Assembly (NCBI GenBank): GCA_015065295.1
Contig: SVQN01000002.1
Span: 46,478-110,477, forward strand
Direction of reading: 5' to 3'
DNA length: 64,000 nt
DNA from: Oscillospiraceae bacterium
GTDB taxonomy: Bacteria > Bacillota > Clostridia > Oscillospirales > CAG-272
Shown here piece after piece: positions 43,975 through 52,669 of this stretch. Made by a program: the position numbers and the translations under genes. Below the pieces are notes generated by a model. It had not been told where the DNA came from, did no database searches, and was given only the letters and a program-made list of their open reading frames with translations. Each line of letters starts with the position of its first letter. The first letter of the stretch is position 1.

Positions 43975-45990
43975 TTATTTCTTTTTACTGGTAGTTTTGC
44001 GCGTGTCCGGGCGTTTATAATCACCTTTGGCGTGATTTCTTCCGTCCGGTTTCCGATGATCGGCGTGTTTTTCCGGAGGTTTCCGGTCGTTTTTCTGCCT
44101 GTTCTGCGGCGCACGTCCGTCTTTTTTCTTCGGTGCGTTTCCGGAATGCTGCGGACGTTCGTCGGTTTTTCCGTCGCGCGGCATACCGATCAGTTCGCGC
44201 AGATCGGCTTTTCCGGCTTCCGTACAATACTTCATCGCTTCGAAGATCATCGGGCGGTTCTGCGGCTTTCTCCACTGCAGAAGCGCACGCTGAAGCTGCT
44301 TTTCACGGTAATCCGTCGCCGTATAGACCGGTTTTCCGGTGAACGGGTCAAGTCCCGTGTAGTACATGACCGTGGATGCGGTGCCGGGGGTGGGGTAATA
44401 GTCCTGCACCTGTTCCGGAGCGAGGCCGATTTTCTTCGTATACAGCGCAAGTCTCGCGGCATCGTCCATGGTGCTGCCGGGATGGCTCGACATCAGGTAG
44501 GGAACGAGGTACTGCTCCTTGCCGCATTCTTCGGACAGGCGCATATATTTTTCGCGGAATTTGTCGTACACATCGACCGACGGTTTGCCCATGTGGGCGA
44601 GAACGTTCGGCGCACAGTGTTCCGGCGCGACCTTGAGCTGACCGCTGACGTGGTCGCGGACGAGCTTTTTGAAAAATGCGTCGGATTTGTCCGCCATCAT
44701 GTAGTCGAAACGTATACCGGAGCGGATGAAGACCTTCTTTACACCCGGAACAGCTTCGATCTGCTTCAGGAGTTCGATGTATTCGCGGTGATCGGCGCGG
44801 AGATTCGGACACGGCTTCGGGAACAGGCAGCGTTTGTTGGAGCAGACGCCGTGTTCGAGCTGTTTTTCACAGGCAGGTTCGCGGAAGTTTGCGGTCGGGC
44901 CGCCGACGTCGTGGATATAACCCTTGAAACCGTCGAGTTTTGTGATGATTTCGGCTTCCTTCACGCAGGATTCGATGCTTCTCGAACGCACCGCGCGTCC
45001 CTGATGGAACGCAAGCGCGCAGAAATTGCATCCGCCGAAACAGCCGCGGTTGTGCGTGATGGAGAAACGCACTTCGGATATCGCGGGAACGCCGCCCATT
45101 TCCTCATACATCGGATGATACGTCCGGACGTAGGGAAGAGCATAGACCCTGTCGAGCTCCTCGCGTTCCAGCGGCGGCTGCGGAGGATTGACGACCAGCA
45201 TCCGGTCATCGTAATATTCCACGATCGCCTTGCCGCTGACCGCGTCGTTGTTCATATACTGAATGCGGAACGCATCCGCGTAGAGCTTTTTGTCGGTTTT
45301 GAGATCGTCGTAATCGTAGCCGTCGATTTCACCGTTTTCCGGTTTCACGCCGAGACGACCGGCGCAGGGGAAGTGGATATCGTCCCCCTTCCTGCCGAGA
45401 TACGCCGTCCCGCGGACATCGCGGATTTTCTTCACGGGAACGCCTTTGTCCAGCAGTTCCGCCAGACGGACGACCGTACGTTCGCCCATGCCGTACATGA
45501 GAATATCGGCGCGGCTGTCAATCAATACGGAGCGGCGCACCTTGTCCGTCCAGTAATCGTAATGCGCGAACCGGCGCAGGGAAGCCTCCAGCCCGCCGAT
45601 CAGAATCGGAATATCGCCGTATGCCTCGCGGATCTTGTTGCAGTACACGATCACGGCGCGGTCGGGACGGAGTCCTGCCTTGCATCCGGGGCTGTAGTAG
45701 TCCTCGCTGCGGCGTTTTTTCGCGGCGGTATAATGCGCGACCATGGAGTCAATGTTCCCGGACGACACAAGGAACCCGAGCCGCGGCTTGCCGAATTTTT
45801 TGAAATCGTCCTGTGTCCGCCAGTCGGGCTGGCAGAGCATCGCCACGGAGAACCCGGCGGCTTCCAGTACCCGCCCGATAATCGCGGCTCCGAACGACGG
45901 ATGATCCACATACGCATCCCCGTTCACATAAACAAAATCCACCTGCCCCTGCACTTCTTCCGGGGACACGGGGAGAAATTTTTCTGACAT
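43975..45990 (-). CDS. ygiQ: YgiQ-family radical SAM protein
   Basis: A 671-residue protein. The start MSEKFLPVSPEEV is at 45990; an in-frame ATG at 46056 lies in a family A repeat. The N-terminal domain has FVYVNGDAYVDHPSFGAAII near 20-40. The radical SAM cluster is HNRGCFGGCNFCALAFHQG near 315, and the YgiQ-typical segment is PGVKKVFIRSGIRFDYM near 440. The C-terminus (about 605-671) is a basic, Lys/Arg/His-rich tail (KKDGRAPQNRQKNDRKPPEK) that could bind RNA. The family's reaction is unknown. Confidence 0.93.
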   Translation of the reverse strand: MSEKFLPVSPEEVQGQVDFVYVNGDAYVDHPSFGAAIIGRVLEAAGFSVAMLCQPDWRTQDDFKKFGKPRLGFLVSSGNIDSMVAHYTAAKKRRSEDYYSPGCKAGLRPDRAVIVYCNKIREAYGDIPILIGGLEASLRRFAHYDYWTDKVRRSVLIDSRADILMYGMGERTVVRLAELLDKGVPVKKIRDVRGTAYLGRKGDDIHFPCAGRLGVKPENGEIDGYDYDDLKTDKKLYADAFRIQYMNNDAVSGKAIVEYYDDRMLVVNPPQPPLEREELDRVYALPYVRTYHPMYEEMGGVPAISEVRFSITHNRGCFGGCNFCALAFHQGRAVRSRSIESCVKEAEIITKLDGFKGYIHDVGGPTANFREPACEKQLEHGVCSNKRCLFPKPCPNLRADHREYIELLKQIEAVPGVKKVFIRSGIRFDYMMADKSDAFFKKLVRDHVSGQLKVAPEHCAPNVLAHMGKPSVDVYDKFREKYMRLSEECGKEQYLVPYLMSSHPGSTMDDAARLALYTKKIGLAPEQVQDYYPTPGTASTVMYYTGLDPFTGKPVYTATDYREKQLQRALLQWRKPQNRPMIFEAMKYCTEAGKADLRELIGMPRDGKTDERPQHSGNAPKKKDGRAPQNRQKNDRKPPEKHADHRKPDGRNHAKGDYKRPDTRKTTSKKK

Positions 45991-45998
45991 AATGTTTC

Positions 45999-46115
45999 TC
46001 GGGGAGGAACTTTTTGAAAAAAGTTCCTCCCCGAACCCCTCCTCAAAAACTTTCAATCTATATACTTATGACAAAGTGCAGCTTAAATTTATAGAAAACT
46101 AAGGCTGCACTTTTT
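45999..46115. repeat. Family A palindrome, copy 7 (A7), with tail hairpin
   Basis: CTCGGGGAGGAACTTTTTG / AAAAAGTTCCTCCCCGA, then ACCCCTCCTCAAAAACTTTC. The tail carries AAGTGCAGC...GCTGCACTT (46075-46112), which closes into its own hairpin. Confidence 0.75.
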
Positions 46116-46140
46116 CAGATAACTTCACATTTATTTTTCA

Positions 46141-46192
46141 CGAAAAACTTCAGTGTTACCTCCCACTGTGCCGAGGTAACGAGGTCGCGAGC
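46141..46192. repeat. Family E motif, second copy (inverse orientation)
   Basis: TCCCACTGTGCCGAGGTAAC followed by GAGGTCGCGAGCG is the reverse complement of the motif at 15639-15666, with one base difference in the core. Meaning unknown. Confidence 0.5.
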
Positions 46193-46263
46193 GTCTTTCT
46201 CAGAATTTGGATTACTTTACTTGCTGCACCGGAATTGCAGGTACTATATTTGTCCCTTTCCCC

Positions 46264-46324
46264 GCCGAAAAGTTTTTGAAAAGGGGTTTGGGGAAAAACT
46301 TTTTCCAAAAAGTTTTTCCCCAAG
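46264..46324. repeat. Family A palindrome, copy 8 (A8)
   Basis: AAAAGTTTTTGAAAAGGGGT, then GGGGAAAAACTTTTTCC / AAAAAGTTTTTCCCC. It lies just after the CotH-type gene stop and could end its transcript. Its outer tail GTGCAG lies near 46225, in reverse. Confidence 0.75.
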
Positions 46325-46335
46325 TCGCATCCCCC

Positions 46336-48069
46336 TCACTCAATTCCAAGCTCCTTCTCCATCCACGCCACGCGGTTGTTCAGCCACGTTATGTAGTAGT
46401 CAACGTGTTCCGGGTAGGTCTTGAGGCGATCCACTTCGGGGAGACTGCGCCATTGCTTCGAACCGAGGAAACCTTCCCAGCGGCTGTAGTTCGCATCAAT
46501 GTCTGCCTGATAGTATGCCGCCGTTTCGTACAGCATATCCGGGATTCCGTGGATGTAGTCGTATTTTTCCAGCCAGCGTTCCTTCACCAGTTCGCGGAAC
46601 TGCTTGTTTTTGATGAGCTTTATGTACCACGAATGCGGAGACGCCGCTTCCCAGCCCTTGTAGTTGGTGCCGCCGTGCTCCGATATGCCGGACGACTGGT
46701 CGTAATCCCACAGCGGACCGAGGAACAGCTTACCGCCCGGCTCCTTGTACGCGAAAAATACATAACCCATGTCTCCCGACAGAACGTACTGCGTACAGAT
46801 GAACGAATCCACGAACGACTGGATGTCCACCAGCTCGCAGAGTGTGTCAAAATCGTCCTTGCCGATCGCCTTCACAACATCGTTCATGTATTCCTGAATG
46901 TATTTCAGGTGCTTTCCCGTCATGACACTGCCTTCCGGACTTTTCACAACAACCGAACCGACCGAAACCTCCCTGTAGTTCGACGGCCAGAAGACCTTCT
47001 GCCCATCGTTCGCGCCGCCGTTGCCGCATTCCATCAGATAACCGCATTCCTCCGGCGGGAGCGCGTTGCCCATGCCGTCGGTACCGTCACCGATTTCCAC
47101 GCGGTTTTCGCCTTCCTCCACCTGCTCGACCACCAGATACAGCCCGCGGTAGTCGTCATTCAAATAAACGTGCGCGAACTGACAGTCCGTCGTGGTGGAA
47201 AGTGAGGAGAATTCCTGCGCCATTTTGTAGACCGTGTAGTTCCGGAGCATCGCCATATCGACTGTGTTTGCCAAAAGAATCCAGTCCTTTGCCCGACCCA
47301 TGCCGAACAGATCGACCTTTTCGTCGAACTTCAGGCGGTACGGCTTCTTTTCATAGCCCCATGTACTGTTGCCGCGGCCGCGGATCTGTGCGTCCCGATT
47401 CCGCTCGTTCCAACCGTTTTTGTCGCTCACGACATCCACGGTGCAGTCGGTGTATACCCCCTTCTGGATGTTTGAGGTCTTCGCCGTAATGTAGATCACC
47501 GGTGCGTTCAGACCCTCCACCGCTTCTGTGGGGGTGACAAACTTCGCCCAGAGGGTCGTGTCCGCCGTAATTTTCGTCACGCCGGGCTTGTAGAGATTGA
47601 TGTGCTCCGGTTCGGTGTACCAGCCCTCGAACGTCATGCCGGAACGCTTCGCCGTCGGCGCGGATTCCAGCACCTGTCCGTACTCGACCGTATAGGTGTC
47701 TTTCCCGCTGACACGTCCGAGTTCCGTGTCAAACGTAACCGTATGAACCGAGGGAACCCAGTTTGCGTATACGGTTGTGTTTTTGTAGAGTTCTTCACCC
47801 GCATAACGATTGACAAATTCCGGTTCGGTGTACCAGCCTTCGAGGGTATAGCCCTCGTTGGGGATGTCGCCGTCCAATGGCAGGAGCGTTTTCTTTCCGC
47901 GCGGGACGATCTGCCCGGCAACCTCTTCCGCGCAGTTCGTGACGAACGTCAGGCGGGGATGTGTGAAATACCAGCCGGCATAGACGGCCAGCAGAACGAT
48001 GCACGCCGCCAGAACGGCGCACCACGCTTTGTTTTCTTTGATAAAATCCAAGGCGGGAATACCTTCCAT
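46336..48069 (-). CDS. CotH-type protein kinase-fold surface protein with InlB B-repeats
   Basis: A 577-residue membrane-anchored protein. One N-terminal membrane segment lies at about 16-36, without lipobox. Two InlB B-type (Flg_new) repeats follow at about 40-90 and 95-160, each with LEGWYTEPE or FEGWYTEPE. The CotH domain has AQIRGRGNSTWGYEKKPYRL near 228 and the metal motif GPLWDYDQSSG near 455. CotH phosphorylates spore coat proteins in Bacillus, and similar domains occur in surface and cellulosomal proteins. The external location here suggests a surface role. Its true substrate is unknown. Confidence 0.88.
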   Translation of the reverse strand: MEGIPALDFIKENKAWCAVLAACIVLLAVYAGWYFTHPRLTFVTNCAEEVAGQIVPRGKKTLLPLDGDIPNEGYTLEGWYTEPEFVNRYAGEELYKNTTVYANWVPSVHTVTFDTELGRVSGKDTYTVEYGQVLESAPTAKRSGMTFEGWYTEPEHINLYKPGVTKITADTTLWAKFVTPTEAVEGLNAPVIYITAKTSNIQKGVYTDCTVDVVSDKNGWNERNRDAQIRGRGNSTWGYEKKPYRLKFDEKVDLFGMGRAKDWILLANTVDMAMLRNYTVYKMAQEFSSLSTTTDCQFAHVYLNDDYRGLYLVVEQVEEGENRVEIGDGTDGMGNALPPEECGYLMECGNGGANDGQKVFWPSNYREVSVGSVVVKSPEGSVMTGKHLKYIQEYMNDVVKAIGKDDFDTLCELVDIQSFVDSFICTQYVLSGDMGYVFFAYKEPGGKLFLGPLWDYDQSSGISEHGGTNYKGWEAASPHSWYIKLIKNKQFRELVKERWLEKYDYIHGIPDMLYETAAYYQADIDANYSRWEGFLGSKQWRSLPEVDRLKTYPEHVDYYITWLNNRVAWMEKELGIE

Positions 48070-48159
48070 GTGATTTTTGTATATGATTAAATTATATCAT
48101 ACTCCGCGGGGACTGTCAATCGGGCGAGAAGAATGTTGGAGTTTGTTCATAAAACGGAC

Positions 48160-48200
48160 AAAAAAGGAACCACCCCCCGTAATCGGCCGGGGGGTGGTTT
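48160..48200 (-). terminator. Strong terminator of the 1386-residue SLH protein gene
   Basis: AACCACCCCCC (minus strand, 48199-48189) pairs with GGGGGGTGGTT (48178-48168) and is followed by CCTTTTTTG. One of the strongest hairpins in the window, fitting a highly expressed gene. Confidence 0.9.
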
Positions 48201-48241
48201 ATCTTTAAGTTATAAGGGATACTTTAAAGATGAGGAATTAC

Positions 48242-51200
48242 TTAGGGGTTAACGATGGATTCCTTGATTTCGTCGTCGGTGTTGTCAACTTCGTGGTTGT
48301 GAACATCGTCGATGTCAAGGATGTCTTCGCGAGAGAGGATAGCGTCTTCGTAGTAGAAGCCGAGAGTGTCGAATCTGGTGGTGTCGTCATTACCTTCGTA
48401 TGCGATGCCAACTACGAGACCGGAGGTAGCGTCGATTACGTTAACGGTGGTAACCTTGTTCCAGAAGAGTTCGTCAGCTGCTTCATCGTTTTCGATGCAG
48501 GTGCGGATTTCGAAGCTTTCAACGAGAGCGTTGCCAGCATCGTCGTAATCTACATCAACAACAGCCTTTTCGTTGAACTTAACGTAGATGCCGTTTACGA
48601 GGCTGCAGAGTACGCATTCGTCGTCGCAGTCAGCAGCTTCGCAGTCATACTGGCTGGTAACGATGGATTCCCAAACGATTTCGCTGATGATGTCAGTCTT
48701 GGTGTCATCAGTGTAGTCTACGGAGTAGGTAACAACGTAGCCTTCTTCAGAGTGGTCGCCTTCGAGACCGAAGTTGTAACCTTCCTGAGCGAGCTTAACG
48801 TGGATGCCTTCAGTAGCATCGCCGGTGAAGTAGTACTTAACACCGAGGATGTTGTACTTGTCGAGGATACCGTTGATTCTAACTTCTTCGTATACAACCT
48901 TACCCATGATCTTAGCATCGGTGAGTTCTTCAACTACAAATGCTTCGGATTCAGTTTCGGTGATGGTGGTATAGATGTGGTCAGCGGGGATGAGGCTTAC
49001 GTAGATAACGATGTCTTCACCGTCAATGTCGTATACCCAGTTTGCATCGAATGCATAGTCTGCGTAATCTTCAACGAGTTCAGCAAATGCGGACTTGGAG
49101 AGAGACTTGATGGACTTGATGGTGTAGTCGCCGGACTTGGTTTCAGTATAGTCAACACCGAAGATCTTTACAGAGTCGAGAGTGTTGCGATACTTGGTGT
49201 GGCCAAGCTTAGCGTTGAGAGAGTAGTAGAAGGTGTTGCGGAGGTCGAAAGTAGCACGGAGGCTGGTAGCGCCTGCGATGAATTCCTTCTGAGTCTTGCC
49301 GTCCTTAACGTCTTCGAACAGGTTCTTATAGTTGGAAGGAGTAAGAGAGAAGGTACCGAAGAGGTATTCAGCAGTGTCAGCATCGGTATCAGCGTATGCA
49401 TTGAATGCAGCGTCGATGATGCCGTTCATGGTGAGAACGCCGAGGTCTTCAACGAGGACATCGTCCTGAGTGAAGTATACGTGACCAACTTCGAGGTCAA
49501 CGTTGGTGCCCTTGAGGATAACGTTTTCTTCATTACCGGTGTAGAGGTTGAATACTTCTACTTCGAATTCAGAAGCACCGAGGAGGTACCAGTCTTCAGC
49601 ATCTGCGCCGTCATAGTCAGCGGAGATGTACTTGTCGCTCAGAAGAACAACGAGACCGGACTTGTAGGTGTCGATGAAGCCCTTTTCGATGGTAGCGTTG
49701 ATGATAACGTAGGTTCTCTTGTTAGCATCGGTGGTGTTGATAACATTACCGGTTACTTCCCAGTCTTCGCCGAGCTTACCTTCGTATACCTTAACAGCTG
49801 CGTAAGGTCTGCCGTCAACGGGCTTTTCGATGATGATGTACTTGTCAGTATCCTTCATCTTAACGGAAACCGGCTTGGTTGCCTTGGAGTCGATGTATTC
49901 GAAGTAACCTTCGTTGGTGTTCTTGATGGTAACGGTTCTGTCAAGGTTGTTAACCCATTCGGTATCAACAACATATTCATCGCCGTCGAATTCGCCTGCG
50001 AGGTATACATAGTATACATCTTCGCCTGCATCATAAGAAGTGATAGCGTAGATAGCACCCTTGGAGAAGGATTCAGCAGCCTTTTCTTCGGTGAGGTAGT
50101 AGTAGTAGTCACCCTGCATCCAGCCGTTGTAGGAACCGATTCTGAAGCGGTCGTAGGTGAGGTCGGAAGAGGACCAACCGTTAACTACGATGTAACCGTC
50201 AGAAGAGAGACCAGCGTAGGAGTCTACGATGATAACTTCGGAACCAGTCTTGCCAGTAGCTTCGATGTGAACGAGTTCGCCGTCAACGATAACGTAGGTA
50301 ACGAACTGGTTGAAGAGGTCGCGGAGGAGGCCAGTGTACTGAGCTCTGGTGTTCCAGTTGGTAGTAGCATACTTGAAGCCGGAACCTTCGAGTTCATCGT
50401 AATCCTTGATGGAGTACTGAGTATCACCGATGGTGATGGTACCCTTCTTGAGGTTGTATGCGCGAACAACGCCAGTGTTAACATAAGAGTCAACGTCGGT
50501 GCCGTCGTTTACGTTCTTAACGATCTTGATAGCGCCGGTTTCAGCGTCGTAACCGTATACAACGTAGCCAGCCTTGTAGTTGCCGTCTTCGTCAACTTCG
50601 GGTTCGAAGCCTTCAACGAACCATGCTCTGTCGTTTCTGTCGTCACAAACAACGCCTTCAACAACGTTTTCGAAGTTTACCTTAACAACGTTGCCGTCGT
50701 CGTCGAGCTTAGCATCGTCCTTGATGTCAGCTGCGAGATATGCCTTAGCGAGAGTACCAACGTCAGAGATCTTGTAGGTGTCAAGAGTCTTGCCGCAGGA
50801 ACCGCACCATTCGCCTTCAGATGCAGTGAAGTAACCGAGTCTGTAAGATTCGTAGATACCGCGGTCTGCAGTGCCGTCGAGGTTGGTGTCAAAGAGTTCG
50901 AGAGATGCGTATGCGGAGGTAGCAATGCTGGTGATAGCCTGGTTGAAGCCGTTGTAAGACTTGGTCTTAACGATTTCGTTCTTCTTGAAGGTCTTTTCGA
51001 ATTCAGCATCGGACATCCAGTTGAGGCCCCATACTTCGTCGTCTACAGTGTAGCCGATTTCGTAGTATCTGTCAAGAAGTTCGTTGTAGTACCATGCAAC
51101 GTCATACTTGATGATGGTCTTGTCATCGTCAGCGTATACGATGTTGCCGTCCTTGTCACGAACAGGTTCGAGAATGTTACCGGTTTCCCAGTCGATTGCG

Positions 51201-52402
51201 ATGTAGTTACCGTCAACGTACTTTTCAGTCATGTTGCCGTTAGCAGCAAATACCATAACTTCGGGCTTGGTGGACTTGGTAACGTTTACGTATGCGTTGT
51301 CAGTATACTTGGAAACAAGGGTGTTGTCCTTGAGGTATTCCTGGATAGCGTATTCCTGATCTTCGCCTTCATCATCGGTCTTACCGAGGTTCCAGAGAGT
51401 TTCAGTGTGGAGGGATTCGTATGCAACAACTTCGCAGAGGTTGGAATCTTCGTCCTTTTCGAAGAGGATGTAGTAAGCATCGCCAACTACAGCTTCGTCG
51501 TCATGAACATTTACTTCGTCTGCAAGGCCGATATCCTTACCGAGCATGTAGTAGGTGTCTTCGCCGAGAGAACCATCATCGTTCAGAAGCTTGAAAGCAA
51601 CAAAACGGTCGTCGGTCTTAACGGTGTCCTTGAATGCACGGTATGCATTGTTGGATTCGAGCTTAGCGGAAGCGCCTTCATCGGATACGAAGGAGTTCAG
51701 GTCGGAAGCGGTGATAACAACCTTTTCCCAACCGAATTCGATACCGAAGTTTTCGAGACCGAGAGTGGAACCAGCCTTGGTCTTAGCGAACATTGCGTTG
51801 TAGATGATCTGAGCGGTTTCGCCACGGGTGAGTTCATCGGTGTAAGCTACATCGGTGATACCATCGGTGAGGCCGAGTTCAACTGCCTTCTGGATGTAAC
51901 CCCAGGGCCAATCGAGACCGGTGTAACCGAGAGTACGAACTACCATGGTAAGAGCGTTCTGATAGGTGATGCCGTCGTAGGGACCGAACTTGCCGTTGCC
52001 ATAACCTTCGATGATGCCCTTCTGGTTAGCATAGGAGAGAGCTCCCCAGTAATCAGCTACAGCACCTTCGGAAATGTCGGTGAATTCGGACCAGTTTTCG
52101 GGACCGTCTTCCCACTTGGAGTCGTCTACCCAACCAGTGGAAATACGACCAACGAACAGAGCCATCTGATAACGATTTACATCGAGGTCAGCGCCGAGAT
52201 CGTCAGCGGAGATACCCTTGAAGATACCGTAGTTAGCGAGGAATGCGATAGCCTTGTCATACTGACCAGCTTCAGCAACTTCTTCAACAACTGCGGTTTC
52301 TTCAACATCTACATCTGCGATTGCTTCGTCAGCAAGAACAGCGGATGCAGAGGATGCAGCCATCAGGAGGGCAAGAATGAGAGAAAGAACTTTATTCTTC
52401 AT
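48242..52402 (-). CDS. Very large SLH protein, candidate major S-layer protein
   Basis: A 1386-residue exported protein. Signal peptide about 1-24 (ends AVLA). Three N-terminal SLH modules follow: KAIAFLANYGIFKGISADDL near 50, FTDISEGAVADYWGALSYAN near 108 with IIEGYGNGKFGPYDGIT, and LTDGITDVAYTDELTRGETA near 180. The remaining 1150 residues are acidic, with no enzymatic motif recognised. Codon use is extremely biased (GTT/GTA, AAG, GAA, TTC, few CGN), unlike neighbours. With a consensus-like promoter, 75-base leader, AAGGAG site and powerful terminator, it looks like the main surface-layer protein. That role is inference. Confidence 0.88.
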   Translation of the reverse strand: MKNKVLSLILALLMAASSASAVLADEAIADVDVEETAVVEEVAEAGQYDKAIAFLANYGIFKGISADDLGADLDVNRYQMALFVGRISTGWVDDSKWEDGPENWSEFTDISEGAVADYWGALSYANQKGIIEGYGNGKFGPYDGITYQNALTMVVRTLGYTGLDWPWGYIQKAVELGLTDGITDVAYTDELTRGETAQIIYNAMFAKTKAGSTLGLENFGIEFGWEKVVITASDLNSFVSDEGASAKLESNNAYRAFKDTVKTDDRFVAFKLLNDDGSLGEDTYYMLGKDIGLADEVNVHDDEAVVGDAYYILFEKDEDSNLCEVVAYESLHTETLWNLGKTDDEGEDQEYAIQEYLKDNTLVSKYTDNAYVNVTKSTKPEVMVFAANGNMTEKYVDGNYIAIDWETGNILEPVRDKDGNIVYADDDKTIIKYDVAWYYNELLDRYYEIGYTVDDEVWGLNWMSDAEFEKTFKKNEIVKTKSYNGFNQAITSIATSAYASLELFDTNLDGTADRGIYESYRLGYFTASEGEWCGSCGKTLDTYKISDVGTLAKAYLAADIKDDAKLDDDGNVVKVNFENVVEGVVCDDRNDRAWFVEGFEPEVDEDGNYKAGYVVYGYDAETGAIKIVKNVNDGTDVDSYVNTGVVRAYNLKKGTITIGDTQYSIKDYDELEGSGFKYATTNWNTRAQYTGLLRDLFNQFVTYVIVDGELVHIEATGKTGSEVIIVDSYAGLSSDGYIVVNGWSSSDLTYDRFRIGSYNGWMQGDYYYYLTEEKAAESFSKGAIYAITSYDAGEDVYYVYLAGEFDGDEYVVDTEWVNNLDRTVTIKNTNEGYFEYIDSKATKPVSVKMKDTDKYIIIEKPVDGRPYAAVKVYEGKLGEDWEVTGNVINTTDANKRTYVIINATIEKGFIDTYKSGLVVLLSDKYISADYDGADAEDWYLLGASEFEVEVFNLYTGNEENVILKGTNVDLEVGHVYFTQDDVLVEDLGVLTMNGIIDAAFNAYADTDADTAEYLFGTFSLTPSNYKNLFEDVKDGKTQKEFIAGATSLRATFDLRNTFYYSLNAKLGHTKYRNTLDSVKIFGVDYTETKSGDYTIKSIKSLSKSAFAELVEDYADYAFDANWVYDIDGEDIVIYVSLIPADHIYTTITETESEAFVVEELTDAKIMGKVVYEEVRINGILDKYNILGVKYYFTGDATEGIHVKLAQEGYNFGLEGDHSEEGYVVTYSVDYTDDTKTDIISEIVWESIVTSQYDCEAADCDDECVLCSLVNGIYVKFNEKAVVDVDYDDAGNALVESFEIRTCIENDEAADELFWNKVTTVNVIDATSGLVVGIAYEGNDDTTRFDTLGFYYEDAILSREDILDIDDVHNHEVDNTDDEIKESIVNP

Positions 52403-52478
52403 CTTAAGCTCCTTATAAATAAGTAAATAATTAAAGTTAGGGATGACGGAACGCCGATTCGCTCCACCCTACGCCGAT

Positions 52479-52507
52479 ATTATACATCACCGGAATTTTT
52501 ATTTCAA
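52479..52507 (-). promoter_or_regulatory. Promoter of the large SLH protein gene
   Basis: Minus strand TTGAAA (52507-52502), 17 bases, TATAAT (52484-52479). Confidence 0.8.
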
Positions 52508-52607
52508 GAGATTTCCTCTATGTGTAATATAAGTGAAATATTAAAGACTGTTTAATATTGGAGTATGTTGCAAATCCGGCATATCCGGCGGAATTTTGGG
52601 ATTTTTC

Positions 52608-52636
52608 TTGCAATTCCGGCCGTTTTGTCGTATAAT
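52608..52636 (+). promoter_or_regulatory. Promoter of the amidase gene
   Basis: TTGCAA (52608-52613), 17 bases, TATAAT (52631-52636), 33 bases before the start codon. Confidence 0.8.
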
Positions 52637-52669
52637 AAGAACAATTGTTACATTGAAACGGAGTCCTTC

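Noticed and set aside
48230..52426. Open frame of 1398 codons antisense to the large SLH gene
   Set aside because: The SLH frame has a signal peptide, SLH motifs, promoter, ribosome-binding site and terminator. The antisense frame mirrors its strong codon bias.
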